A stretch of 64,000 bases of DNA from Moraxellaceae bacterium. Lineage in GTDB: Bacteria; Pseudomonadota; Gammaproteobacteria; Pseudomonadales; Moraxellaceae. This document shows positions 8,790 to 17,507 of the stretch, in pieces. Both the position numbers and the translations under genes were made by a program. The first letter of the stretch is position 1; the number at the start of each line of letters is the position of its first letter. The stretch lies in the NCBI GenBank assembly GCA_024234595.1, contig JACKNZ010000006.1:124001-188000 (forward strand), written 5' to 3'. Below the pieces are notes generated by a model. That model searched no databases, had not been told where the DNA came from, and saw only the letters and a list, made by a program, of their open reading frames with translations.

Positions 8790-9047
8790 ATGAGCACCCT
8801 AGAACAAGCCCAACAAAACGTAAACACCCTAAGTAAAAAGCCCTCCAACGAGCATCTTTTGTTCCTGTACGCGCACTACAAACAAGCCACAGCAGGAGAT
8901 TGTGTAGGCAAACGCCCTGGTATGTTAGATGTGACTGGACGCATGAAGTTTGATGCTTGGGCAAAACTCAAAGGGCTGAGCAAAACAGATGCCGAGGCGC
9001 GATATATTGCTAAGGTCAACGAATTATTGGCCGCTGATGGCAAATAA
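8790..9047 (+). CDS. Acyl-CoA-binding protein
   Basis: These 85 residues cover a complete ACBP four-helix fold. The recognisable parts are FLYAHYKQATAGDC, the lysine-containing turn GKRPGMLD, and KFDAWAKLKGLSKTDAEARYIAKV, whose Tyr and Lys positions contact the CoA moiety. It is soluble and cytoplasmic. Family members bind medium- and long-chain acyl-CoA esters and buffer or carry them. ACBPs are common in eukaryotes and patchy in bacteria. It sits between the Nudix-type regulator and a lipid-binding START protein. Confidence 0.93.
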   Translation: MSTLEQAQQNVNTLSKKPSNEHLLFLYAHYKQATAGDCVGKRPGMLDVTGRMKFDAWAKLKGLSKTDAEARYIAKVNELLAADGK

Positions 9048-9052
9048 CCGTT

Positions 9053-9094
9053 TAGGACTTACGCATTTAACCGAAATTAGCGCGTTTTGCACCC
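9053..9094. repeat. Partial copy of the 99-bp inverted-repeat element (see 29339-29437)
   Basis: TAGGACTTACGCATT followed by AATTAGCGCGTTTTG matches the left 40 bases or so of the element at 29339-29437. The right half is missing and the sequence changes at about 9092. It is a decayed or solo end. The 9048-9365 intergenic stretch holds this copy, the hairpin at 9110-9149 and an AT-rich leader before the START gene; nothing else was recognised in it. Confidence 0.6.
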
Positions 9095-9109
9095 TCACCC
9101 TCGCTTAGT

Positions 9110-9149
9110 CCTCCCCTCCTTTTCTACCCGAAGGTTGGGGGAGGCTTTT
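9110..9149 (+). terminator. Probable terminator after the acyl-CoA-binding protein gene
   Basis: CCTCCCC (9110-9116) pairs with GGGGAGG (9138-9144) and is followed by CTTTT. The loop is long (21 bases) but contains CC/GG pairing that could extend the stem. It lies 60 bases after the stop codon at 9047. Confidence 0.5.
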
Positions 9150-9365
9150 CACAACACACTTATTTTGACTGCACTCAACACAAGCTTTCAATGAAATTCC
9201 TTAGCCCTGATTTGTCTAGCCTTTGTTTAGCTTTTATTTTTAGTTTAACCCCCTACCCTAGCCTTGCAAGACGTGATAAATTCGCCAAAAAAAATTTATG
9301 GTGTTTATTAAAAACTATTATATCTCTGCTTACTTAATAAACGTGCTACTGCTCTAGAAGCCAAT

Positions 9366-10100
9366 ATGAAAAACAACAAAAACTTGCTGCCTACAAAGCT
9401 ACTGTGCCTCGCTTTGGCTGTGTTTACTACAACTGCTCATGCCGCCAAAAATGACGATTTTGAGGATCCGACGGAATACCTTCCTTACAACGAAAAGAAG
9501 CCTAATGAATGGTCACTTATCAAAGACGACCAACGTCACAAAATCAAAACCTATTCTAAGCAAGAAGACAACCGTCGCTTTCGTTCTTTTAAAGTACAAG
9601 GTCTGTTAAAAGGCTCTTTAGAAGCCGCTGCTCGTTGTCAATTTGACATTGAGGGAATAACAGGATGGTATATGAATTCCGCCGATGCAAAAATTCTAAA
9701 AAAAGTCAGCGATACCGAATATTATTTTTATTTTCGGGTTAAAATGCCGCTTGGTGTTCCACACCGCGACGTGGTTATCAATGCTAAGATACAGCCTTAC
9801 TCAACAAAGACGGGCTTTTTAGGTATTACATACACTTCTGCCCCAGATTTTATACCTGTTAAGCAAGGCGTTATTCGTATGCCTGCTTATGAAACCGCGA
9901 CTAAACTCACACCTCTTGGCGATAATACTGTCGAAGAACATTTAGAAGGGTATGTTGACCCCGGTGGAACAGGTTTGCCTATTTGGCTTGTTAACTATAT
10001 TCAGCGTCGTACCCCTTACGCCAATATGATTGGTCGTCAACGTGCCATTGGTAAATGTGCCGAAAGCAGTAGTCCTGTCCCTTTTAAGTATAAAGAGTGA
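9366..10100 (+). CDS. Secreted START-domain lipid-binding protein
   Basis: The 244 residues begin with a Sec signal peptide (about 1-26, hydrophobic core LLCLALAVF, cleavage near AHA-A). A START-like domain follows: NEWSLIKDDQRHKIKTYSKQ, FRSFKVQG, a W-Y pair before MNSADAKILKKVSDTEYYFYF, and MPLGVPHRDVVI. It ends with a proline-rich tail. START domains form a cavity for a single lipid or other hydrophobic ligand, and a periplasmic location is expected. A paralogue at 25222-25929 has the same layout, and the two flank the nuo operon. The ligand is unknown. It converges on nuoN across a shared terminator. Confidence 0.85.
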   Translation: MKNNKNLLPTKLLCLALAVFTTTAHAAKNDDFEDPTEYLPYNEKKPNEWSLIKDDQRHKIKTYSKQEDNRRFRSFKVQGLLKGSLEAAARCQFDIEGITGWYMNSADAKILKKVSDTEYYFYFRVKMPLGVPHRDVVINAKIQPYSTKTGFLGITYTSAPDFIPVKQGVIRMPAYETATKLTPLGDNTVEEHLEGYVDPGGTGLPIWLVNYIQRRTPYANMIGRQRAIGKCAESSSPVPFKYKE

Positions 10101-10128
10101 TGCTGCAATAGCATTAGCCAATACCAAC

Positions 10129-10162
10129 AAAAAAGCCTCATCATTACGATGAGGCTTTTTTT
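10129..10162. terminator. Bidirectional terminator between START gene and nuoN
   Basis: A perfect 9-bp stem, AGCCTCATC (10134-10142) with GATGAGGCT (10148-10156), encloses ATTAC. It is flanked by A5 on the left and T6 on the right, so it can terminate both the plus-strand START transcript and the minus-strand nuo transcript. Confidence 0.93.
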
Positions 10163-10183
10163 CGTTTAGCACGATTTGGCTAA

Positions 10184-11650
10184 TCAGTGCGGTAAAATCA
10201 ACAACTTAGCCATACGAATTACTTCGATAGCTGGTTGTGGATACATACCTAACAATAACACTAAACCAGCAACACCTAAGACTATAATACCGCCAGTACG
10301 TTGTCCCCAATCGTTAGCCGCATCATGTTTAGGCATACCAGAAGCAGCCATATAAAGGGTGACCATGACTCGTAAATAATAATACAAGCCAATCGCACTA
10401 CCTAAAATCACCACGCCTAACAACCACCAGTTGCCAGTATTCACACCGGTTAACATCACATAAAACTTACCAATAAAGCCTGCAGTTAACGGAATACCTG
10501 CTAAAGACAACATCATCACTGTCATCACTGCGGTTAAATAAGGACGACGCCAAAATAAACCACGATAGTGATGTAAGCTGTCAGCATCTTCGTCGTCTTT
10601 ACCTTGTGACATTAAAGTCACCACACCGAAAGCACCTAAAGAGGTTAACACGTAAGTTAACAAGTAAACATGTACCGTTTCTAACGCTGTACCGCCACCA
10701 GACGCTAAAGCCACCAATAAGTAACCTAAGTGGGCAATTGAGGAATAACCCAATAAACGCTTTAAGTTAGTTTGCATTAATGCCAATAAGTTACCCAATA
10801 AAATGGATAAAACGGCAATTACGCTAAACACTTCGCGTAATGGCAAGGTAAATTCAAACGGTGTTTCAACTAAAAAGCGAACCAACACCGCAAATACAGA
10901 CACTTTACCAATGGTAGCTAAAAACGCACCAACAGGTGCTGGTGAGCCTTGATAAACATCGGGTGTCCATAAATGGAACGGTGCTAAAGACAATTTAAAA
11001 CAAATCGCAATCACAATCATGCCAACGCCAAAAGTGGCTAAATGGCCGATGGGTGCACCACCGCCTAATTGTTCGCTGACACCTGAGAAGGCTAATGTGC
11101 CTGTTTGGGCATAAATTAATGCCATACCAAACAACATAAAAGCAGAAGCCGTTGCGGATAACACCATGTATTTGATGCCACTTTCTAAGGAGCGACTACG
11201 ATGATGAGTATAAGCAACCATGCCATACACAGGCACAGACATTAACTCTAAACCAATAAAGAATGAGGCCATGTGACGGCTACAAACCAATACCAAAGCA
11301 CCTGCGGTTGCAATCAACAACAACAAATACATTTCTTCACGGTTGTTTTTGTAACTATCAATAAAAGCATGGGTTAAGGTGGAACAAGCCAATGCTGCCA
11401 CCAAAATCAAAGCCATATAAAAATAAGCGAAATTATCAACGACCAATAACGGCGTAATGGCTGTCGGTGCTGTACCTTGCCAAACTAAAGCAATCACTGA
11501 AGCCAAGGCAAGGTTTAAACCCACCACTGTGATCGTTGCATTCCACCAATGATGACGCAAGAAGGCAATTGCCAACATCACCACAACCGTTGTTGCACCC
11601 AAAATGCCAACTGGCAACAGAGGTAAAAAAGTCTCAAAAGTCAGATTCAT
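10184..11650 (-). CDS. nuoN: NADH-quinone oxidoreductase subunit N
   Basis: The 488-residue membrane protein has about 14 helices and belongs to the antiporter-like subunits that form the proton-pumping arm of complex I. Typical features are the helix with GLELMSVPVYGMVAY (conserved Glu), KYMVLSATASAFMLFG (conserved Lys), FKLSLAPFHLWTPDVYQGSP, and TNLKRLLGYSSIAHLGYLL. The length is usual for NuoN. It is the last nuo gene, starts seven bases after the nuoM stop and is followed by a strong terminator. Confidence 0.97.
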   Translation of the reverse strand: MNLTFETFLPLLPVGILGATTVVVMLAIAFLRHHWWNATITVVGLNLALASVIALVWQGTAPTAITPLLVVDNFAYFYMALILVAALACSTLTHAFIDSYKNNREEMYLLLLIATAGALVLVCSRHMASFFIGLELMSVPVYGMVAYTHHRSRSLESGIKYMVLSATASAFMLFGMALIYAQTGTLAFSGVSEQLGGGAPIGHLATFGVGMIVIAICFKLSLAPFHLWTPDVYQGSPAPVGAFLATIGKVSVFAVLVRFLVETPFEFTLPLREVFSVIAVLSILLGNLLALMQTNLKRLLGYSSIAHLGYLLVALASGGGTALETVHVYLLTYVLTSLGAFGVVTLMSQGKDDEDADSLHHYRGLFWRRPYLTAVMTVMMLSLAGIPLTAGFIGKFYVMLTGVNTGNWWLLGVVILGSAIGLYYYLRVMVTLYMAASGMPKHDAANDWGQRTGGIIVLGVAGLVLLLGMYPQPAIEVIRMAKLLILPH

Positions 11651-11657
11651 AATAACC

Positions 11658-13223
11658 TCAGGGAGCCAATGTGGGTGCTGGGGTATTGATTACAGCAGGC
11701 ACAGTGATGGCTTTTGGAGCATAAATTTGCTCAATTCGTGCCATTGATGCTTGCGATACATTTAATACAGGTTGTGGATATAAACCTAAAAACACCAATA
11801 TACCCACTAAACTGACCACTAATGCCAATTCACGACCTGATAAATCGGGCAGTTTTTCGTCAGATTTTGCCTGACCAAATAAGGCACGGTGGATCATAAT
11901 TAAGGAGTAAACACCTGCCAAAATTAAACTGGCAGTGGCAATAATGGTGATTAACGGCACAACCTTAAATGCACCCAACAAAATCAAGAATTCACCAATA
12001 AAGTTTGCTGTACCAGGAATCCCTAATAAAGCGGCGGCAAATACCATTAATAACGCAGGTAAATAGCTAAAACGTCCCCACAAACCACCCATTTCACGCA
12101 AGTCACGGGTGTGGATACGCTCATACAATTGGCCAGATAAAATAAACAAACCACCCGCACAAATACCATGTGCCAACATCTGAATCACTAAACCTTGTAA
12201 GGTTAATAAGTTACCAGAGTAGATACCAATCAACACAAAACCCATGTGGGAAATACTGGTATAAGCAATTAAACGTTTAATATCGGTTTGGGCAAAAGCC
12301 AAGAATGCACCATAAAATACGCCAAAAATACCCAACCACATGGCGATTGGTGCAAATTCAGCAGAGGCATTCGGGAAGAATGGCAAACCAAAACGCAATA
12401 AACCATAAGCCGCTGTTTTTAACAAAATACCTGCTAAGTCAACACTACCTGCGGTAGGGGCTTGGGCATGGGCATCTGGCAACCAAGAGTGAACTGGCAC
12501 AATCGGTAACTTAACGGCAAAAGCGACAAAAAACGTCAACATCAACGCCATTTCTAAATTAGGTGTCATGTATTGATGTGCACCTAATAAGGCATCGTAA
12601 TCAAAACTTAATACGCCTGTTGCTTGGTAATTGACTAACACTAAAGCCAAAATACCCACCAACATAATCAAGCCGCCAGCTTGGGTAAAAATAAAGAACT
12701 TATTAGCTGCATAAATACGGCTTTTACCATCAGAGCCTGCATGACCCCATAAGGCAATTAAGAAATAAACAGGAACTAACATCATCTCCCAAAAGAAGAA
12801 GAATAAGAACATGTCTAAAGAAATGAATACGCCAATAACACCACCCAAACTCCATAATAAGTTAAGGTGGAAGAAGCCAACATGACGTTGAATTTCTGTC
12901 CAAGAACAGCCAATGGCCATAATACCCAATAAGCCTGTTAACATGACCATGAGCAAAGACAAGCCATCTAAGGCCAAATGGATACTCACACCTAAGTGAG
13001 GAATCCATGTATAGCGTTCTTCTAATTGCCAATGCGGCGCTGTACCAACAGTTGCATTTGCCAAAGAGTAATCACCCTGCATCCACAACTGACAACCTAA
13101 ACCCAACACTGCTGCCATACTAATTAAGGCAATCCAGCGTGGAACACCGAGGCCAAGCTTTTCGCCGACCCAACACAAGAAACCACCAATAAAGGGGATT
13201 AAAATCAGTGCTGAAAGAATCAT
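11658..13223 (-). CDS. nuoM: NADH-quinone oxidoreductase subunit M
   Basis: This antiporter-like membrane subunit has 521 residues. Signatures are FFFFWEMMLVPVYFLIALWG (pumping Glu in the helix), FFVAFAVKLPIVPVHSWLPDAHAQAPTAGS, and TDIKRLIAYTSISHMGFVLIG. The C-terminal tail is Ala/Pro-rich and somewhat longer than in E. coli. The gene lies nine bases after nuoL. Its family role is proton translocation in the distal membrane arm. Confidence 0.97.
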   Translation of the reverse strand: MILSALILIPFIGGFLCWVGEKLGLGVPRWIALISMAAVLGLGCQLWMQGDYSLANATVGTAPHWQLEERYTWIPHLGVSIHLALDGLSLLMVMLTGLLGIMAIGCSWTEIQRHVGFFHLNLLWSLGGVIGVFISLDMFLFFFFWEMMLVPVYFLIALWGHAGSDGKSRIYAANKFFIFTQAGGLIMLVGILALVLVNYQATGVLSFDYDALLGAHQYMTPNLEMALMLTFFVAFAVKLPIVPVHSWLPDAHAQAPTAGSVDLAGILLKTAAYGLLRFGLPFFPNASAEFAPIAMWLGIFGVFYGAFLAFAQTDIKRLIAYTSISHMGFVLIGIYSGNLLTLQGLVIQMLAHGICAGGLFILSGQLYERIHTRDLREMGGLWGRFSYLPALLMVFAAALLGIPGTANFIGEFLILLGAFKVVPLITIIATASLILAGVYSLIMIHRALFGQAKSDEKLPDLSGRELALVVSLVGILVFLGLYPQPVLNVSQASMARIEQIYAPKAITVPAVINTPAPTLAP

Positions 13224-13232
13224 GGTCTTGAC

Positions 13233-15098
13233 TTAGCCTCTTAGATTTAATTGTAGATACAACACCATGCCTAGCACTAAAACTGCACCAAGCAATACAC
13301 TGGCTGTGTACCAACGTAAACGGCCATTTTCGGATGTGCTGACGGCACTATGTCCTAAACGGGCAAGACGGGGAATCAAACCAATGGCTTTATCAATACC
13401 GTCATGACGATTTAAATGGGCAATCAATAAATAAGGCTTAACGAATAACCAGTTATATAACCAGTCAAAACCCCAACCATTCATCCACAAACGAGACAAG
13501 GCATTACCCACTGCACTATTTGCTAAAGCAGTTGGAACACGACGTTCACCCATAAATAACGCAGCACCAATCGCCAAGCCCACTAAACCTGTACCAATGG
13601 CTAAGATTTCAACAAAATGTTTGGTTTCTTCGCTAATTGGACTGGCAAAAGCTGGCAATACACCTTCTAAAGGCTGATGAATAAATGCACCTACGCCAGT
13701 AGATAACACTAATAACACCCCTAAAGGTAACCAGTAAGAAACGCCATGAATTTCATGGGCATGACCATTTTCTTTGCCGTGGAACACAATATAAATTAAG
13801 CGGAAGGTATAAATAGAGGTAAACAAAGCACCGACTAAACCTGCCCAAAATAAATCGGTATTACCACTGGCGTAGGCTTGCAACAAAATCGCATCTTTAC
13901 TGTAGAAACCTACAGTGATGAATGGGAACGCTGCCAATGCACCGCCACCAATCAAGAAACAGGCATAGACAAAAGGAATCTTTTTGTACAAACCGCCCAT
14001 TTTGAAAATGTTTTGCTCATGGTGACAAGCAATAATTACCGCACCTGCGGATAAGAACAATAAGGCTTTAAAGAAGGCATGAGTCATTAAGTGGAAAATT
14101 GCCGCATGCCATGCACCCACACCCAAAGCTAAGAACATATAACCAATTTGGCTCATGGTTGAATAAGCCAACACACGTTTGATGTCGGTTTGTACTAAAG
14201 CAGAGAAACCTGCTAACACTAAGGTGACTGCACCCACGACACCCACTAAGTGTAAAACTTCTGGGGTCATTAAGAACAAACCATGGGTACGTGCAATTAA
14301 ATACACACCAGCGGTAACCATTGTTGCTGCGTGGATCAATGCAGAAACAGGTGTTGGGCCAGCCATCGCATCCGCCAACCATGTTTGTAATGGTAATTGT
14401 GCTGATTTACCCACCGCACCACCTAATAACATTAAGGTAGCAAAGACCAACATCGGGTCATTAGCTTGCCAATGGGTTGGTGCTAATTTAACGATTTGCT
14501 GAATGTCTAAAGTGCCTAGTTCTTTAAATAAAATAAATAAACCAATGGCCATAAACACATCACCCACACGCGTGACGGTGAATGCTTTAATCGCTGCTTC
14601 GCCATTGGCTTTGTCAAAATAGTAGAAACCAATTAATAAATAACTACAAACGCCTACCCCTTCCCAACCTAGGTACAACAGCACTAAGTTGTCACCTAAC
14701 ACCAATAACAACATACTGGCAACAAATAGGTTCATATAAGAGAAGAAGCGTTCAAAGCCGTTTTCACCACGCATATACCATGAGGCAAATAAGTGAATGA
14801 AAAAGCCAACACCCGTTACTACACCCAACATGGTTAAGGACAAACCGTCTAAATGCAAACCAAAACTGGCGTTAAAGTCGCCAATTTGCATCCATGTCCA
14901 CAAGGTTTGCACATAAGAGCCGCCTTGTGGCACGTTTTGTAAGAAGTCCATGCCCACATATAAAGCTGTCAAAGCGGATAAGCCCATCGAGCCAACACCA
15001 ATCACTGCCGCGACGTTTTCAGACAAACGTTGGCGGAATGAGGCTAACAACAAAAATCCCACTAAGGGGAAAACAAAGGTTAAATAAAGTAAGTTCAT
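13233..15098 (-). CDS. nuoL: NADH-quinone oxidoreductase subunit L
   Basis: This is the largest antiporter-like subunit, at 621 residues. Signatures are LLYLGWEGVGVCSYLLIGFYY, GKSAQLPLQTWLADAMAGPTPVSALIHAATMV and TDIKRVLAYSTMSQIGYMFLALG. The C-terminal part provides the long amphipathic lateral helix that braces the pumping subunits. The ATG overlaps the nuoK stop by four bases (ATGA), implying translational coupling. Confidence 0.97.
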   Translation of the reverse strand: MNLLYLTFVFPLVGFLLLASFRQRLSENVAAVIGVGSMGLSALTALYVGMDFLQNVPQGGSYVQTLWTWMQIGDFNASFGLHLDGLSLTMLGVVTGVGFFIHLFASWYMRGENGFERFFSYMNLFVASMLLLVLGDNLVLLYLGWEGVGVCSYLLIGFYYFDKANGEAAIKAFTVTRVGDVFMAIGLFILFKELGTLDIQQIVKLAPTHWQANDPMLVFATLMLLGGAVGKSAQLPLQTWLADAMAGPTPVSALIHAATMVTAGVYLIARTHGLFLMTPEVLHLVGVVGAVTLVLAGFSALVQTDIKRVLAYSTMSQIGYMFLALGVGAWHAAIFHLMTHAFFKALLFLSAGAVIIACHHEQNIFKMGGLYKKIPFVYACFLIGGGALAAFPFITVGFYSKDAILLQAYASGNTDLFWAGLVGALFTSIYTFRLIYIVFHGKENGHAHEIHGVSYWLPLGVLLVLSTGVGAFIHQPLEGVLPAFASPISEETKHFVEILAIGTGLVGLAIGAALFMGERRVPTALANSAVGNALSRLWMNGWGFDWLYNWLFVKPYLLIAHLNRHDGIDKAIGLIPRLARLGHSAVSTSENGRLRWYTASVLLGAVLVLGMVLYLQLNLRG

Positions 15099-15403
15099 CC
15101 GCGCATCTCACTTGCCACATCAATATCGAGCGAATGATGGCGACGATAAAACTGCAACACAATGGCCAAGCCAATGGCAGCTTCGGCAGCAGCTAAGGTT
15201 AAAATTAAGATAAACATGACTTGGCCATCAGGTTGTGCCCAACGACTACCTGCAACAACAAACGCTAAGGCTGCTGCATTCATCATCACTTCTAAACACA
15301 TCAACATAAAGAGGATATTACGGCGCACAATCACGCCAACTAACCCCAGTACAAAGAGCGTGGCCGCGAGTGCCAAACCGTGCTCCATGGGTATTGCTAT
15401 CAT
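15095..15403 (-). CDS. nuoK: NADH-quinone oxidoreductase subunit K
   Basis: The 102-residue, three-helix subunit sits next to NuoJ in the membrane arm. The conserved helix CLEVMMNAAALAFV carries the Glu needed for proton transfer, and a second Glu lies in AAAEAAIGLAIVL. Usual family length is about 100 residues. It overlaps nuoL by four bases and is separated from nuoJ by 55 bases. Confidence 0.97.
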   Translation of the reverse strand: MIAIPMEHGLALAATLFVLGLVGVIVRRNILFMLMCLEVMMNAAALAFVVAGSRWAQPDGQVMFILILTLAAAEAAIGLAIVLQFYRRHHSLDIDVASEMRG

Positions 15404-15458
15404 ACCTGTACCGCCTTTTTGCCTAGGCGCATTGCGCCATTTAATTTGAAATCGTTAA

Positions 15459-15953
15459 TTAATCTTCGTGTTTGCCTAAATGGTAAGCTGCCACTAAAGC
15501 CCCTAATAATAATAATGAGGCTAATTCGACCACCAACAGATAAGGGCCAAATAACGACACCCCAACTGCTTTGGCATCAACCATTTGATACCCTGTTTGA
15601 TGGTCATGGCTTTGACTTAACAAGTACACCATTTCGGCTAATAAAATTGCGGCTAAGGCACTTGCACCAAACCAAGCTTGTGGACTCATCCATTGCTTTT
15701 CTTGGTTAACGGTGTGTTGTCCCAAATTGAGCATCATCACCACAAACACAAACAACACCATAATTGCGCCTGCATAAACAATGATTTCGAGCGCTCCCGC
15801 AAATGGTGCCCCCAACATAAAGAAAATCATGGCCACGGCTAATAAAGACACAACTAAGTTTAATAACGCATGAATTGGGTTGCTGTTGCTAATCACACGC
15901 ACCGTACTAAATACGGCAATGGCAGCAACGAGATAAAAAAGTATCATTTCCAT
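15459..15953 (-). CDS. nuoJ: NADH-quinone oxidoreductase subunit J
   Basis: Reading begins at ATG 15951-15953, which has GAGG seven bases upstream and gives MEMILFYLVAAIAVFSTVRV, the normal NuoJ start. The frame is open further upstream, but that part lies over nuoI. The roughly 164 residues form five helices. The family glycine/tyrosine-containing helix is visible as ALEIIVYAGAIMVLFVFVVMML. NuoJ lies near the E-channel and couples quinone reduction to the membrane arm. Confidence 0.95.
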   Translation of the reverse strand: MEMILFYLVAAIAVFSTVRVISNSNPIHALLNLVVSLLAVAMIFFMLGAPFAGALEIIVYAGAIMVLFVFVVMMLNLGQHTVNQEKQWMSPQAWFGASALAAILLAEMVYLLSQSHDHQTGYQMVDAKAVGVSLFGPYLLVVELASLLLLGALVAAYHLGKHED

Positions 15954-15966
15954 TTTTAACCTCGGC

Positions 15967-16509
15967 TTATGGCAACAAGCTTTTAACGTCAACAGGAGCT
16001 GATTCGTTTTGGGCTTCGCCTTTGGCTTTACCCGCAACCGCCATACCTGATACACGATAGAAGTTATAGTCTGGATTTTTACCGCCACCCGAAATTAATA
16101 AGTGTTCTTTTTCATACACTAAATCTTGACGATTAAATTCGGCCATTTCAAAGTCTGGCGTTAATTGAATCGCGGTGGTTGGGCAAGCTTCTTCACACAT
16201 GCCACAAAAAATACAGCGTGAGAAGTTAATACGGAAAAACTCTGGATACCAACGACCATCGGCGGTTTCTGTTTTCTGTAAGGAAATACAACCTACAGGA
16301 CAAGCAACCGCACACAGGTTACAGGCCACACAACGCTCTTCACCATCAGGATCGCGGGTTAAGACGATACGACCACGATAACGTGGTGGTAAATAGACTT
16401 TTTCTTCTGGGTATTGAATGGTGTCACGCTTACGAAAGCCATGACTAAATACCATAAGCATACTGCGGACTTGTGTCCCTGCGCCTTTGATAATAGAAAT
16501 TAAATTCAT
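15967..16509 (-). CDS. nuoI: NADH-quinone oxidoreductase subunit I (two 4Fe-4S clusters)
   Basis: The 180-residue ferredoxin-like subunit is read from ATG 16507-16509, which overlaps the nuoH stop as ATGA; the longer open frame runs inside nuoH and is rejected. Two cluster motifs are present, CVACNLCAVACPVGC and CIFCGMCEEACPT. These bind clusters N6a and N6b, which pass electrons towards NuoB and the quinone. It is a peripheral-arm subunit docked on the membrane. Confidence 0.97.
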   Translation of the reverse strand: MNLISIIKGAGTQVRSMLMVFSHGFRKRDTIQYPEEKVYLPPRYRGRIVLTRDPDGEERCVACNLCAVACPVGCISLQKTETADGRWYPEFFRINFSRCIFCGMCEEACPTTAIQLTPDFEMAEFNRQDLVYEKEHLLISGGGKNPDYNFYRVSGMAVAGKAKGEAQNESAPVDVKSLLP

Positions 16510-17507
16510 GCTGCTGAACCCCATGTCAAAATCACGGCGGCGGTTACTAAAAGGTTGAGTAACGTGACGGGCAAACAAAATAACCAACTAAATTTCATCA
16601 CTTGGTCATAACGTGGACGCATCAACGAGCCACGGACTAACACAAATAACATGATGAAAAAGGCTGTTTTACCAGCAAACCAAAGAAATGGTGGAATAAA
16701 ATCTAAGAAGGAAAATAATGGCAACCAACCACCCAAAAACAAGGTCGTTAACATGGCTGAAACCACAACTACTGCCACATATTCACCCACGAAAAACATA
16801 CCCCATTTCATACCAGAGTATTCAATATGATAACCGTCAGCCAATTCTTGTTCGGCTTCGGGTTGGTCAAATGGATGACGGTGAGTCACCGCAATACCTG
16901 CGACTAAGAAGGTACAAAAGCCCAAGAACTGCGGAATAATGTTCCACATACCTTGTTGGGCTTCAACAATTTCACGCATATTAAACGAGCCAGCTTGGGC
17001 AACAACACCCATTAAGGCTAAGCCCATAAACACTTCATAACTCAAGGTTTGTGCGGCAGCACGTAAACCACCTAATAACGAGTATTTGTTATTAGATGAC
17101 CATGCCGCAAACATCACGGAATAAACTGCTAAGCCTGCCATACCAAAGAAGAATAACAAACCAATGTTTAAATCAATTACCCCCCATGTGGGTGTAATCG
17201 GTACAACCGCCATCGACAACAACACGGTTCCCATGGCAATCGCTGGTGCTAATCTAAAGGTTAACTTATCGGCAAAGGGCGGTGTCCAGTCCTCTTTGAA
17301 GAACATTTTGAGCATGTCGGCAGCAATTTGGAACATACCATAAGGGCCAACACGGTTTGGGCCATAACGGTCTTGCCACCAAGCCAATAAACGACGCTCA
17401 ATAAAACTTAATAAAGCCGCTAAAATAACCGTGGCAAGCAAAATCACCACGGCTTGTGCAACAGCGACCAAGGTCGCTACGATTTCGGGCGTAAGCCAAT
17501 CAAACAT
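16506..17507 (-). CDS. nuoH: NADH-quinone oxidoreductase subunit H
   Basis: The protein has 333 residues from ATG 17505-17507, which follows GGGGAGGG and overlaps the nuoG stop by one base. It has eight helices. Conserved segments are SFIERRLLAWWQDRYGPNRVGPYG, the acidic loop HRHPFDQPEAEQELADGYHIEYSG, and LVRGSLMRPRYDQVMKF. NuoH forms the quinone-channel floor and links the peripheral and membrane arms. Confidence 0.97.
   Translation of the reverse strand: MFDWLTPEIVATLVAVAQAVVILLATVILAALLSFIERRLLAWWQDRYGPNRVGPYGMFQIAADMLKMFFKEDWTPPFADKLTFRLAPAIAMGTVLLSMAVVPITPTWGVIDLNIGLLFFFGMAGLAVYSVMFAAWSSNNKYSLLGGLRAAAQTLSYEVFMGLALMGVVAQAGSFNMREIVEAQQGMWNIIPQFLGFCTFLVAGIAVTHRHPFDQPEAEQELADGYHIEYSGMKWGMFFVGEYVAVVVVSAMLTTLFLGGWLPLFSFLDFIPPFLWFAGKTAFFIMLFVLVRGSLMRPRYDQVMKFSWLFCLPVTLLNLLVTAAVILTWGSAA

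Noticed and set aside
15954..16088. An N-terminal extension of NuoJ
   Set aside because: The extra 45 residues are basic, non-conserved and encoded over the nuoI 3' end; the internal ATG has a good ribosome site and matches the family start.
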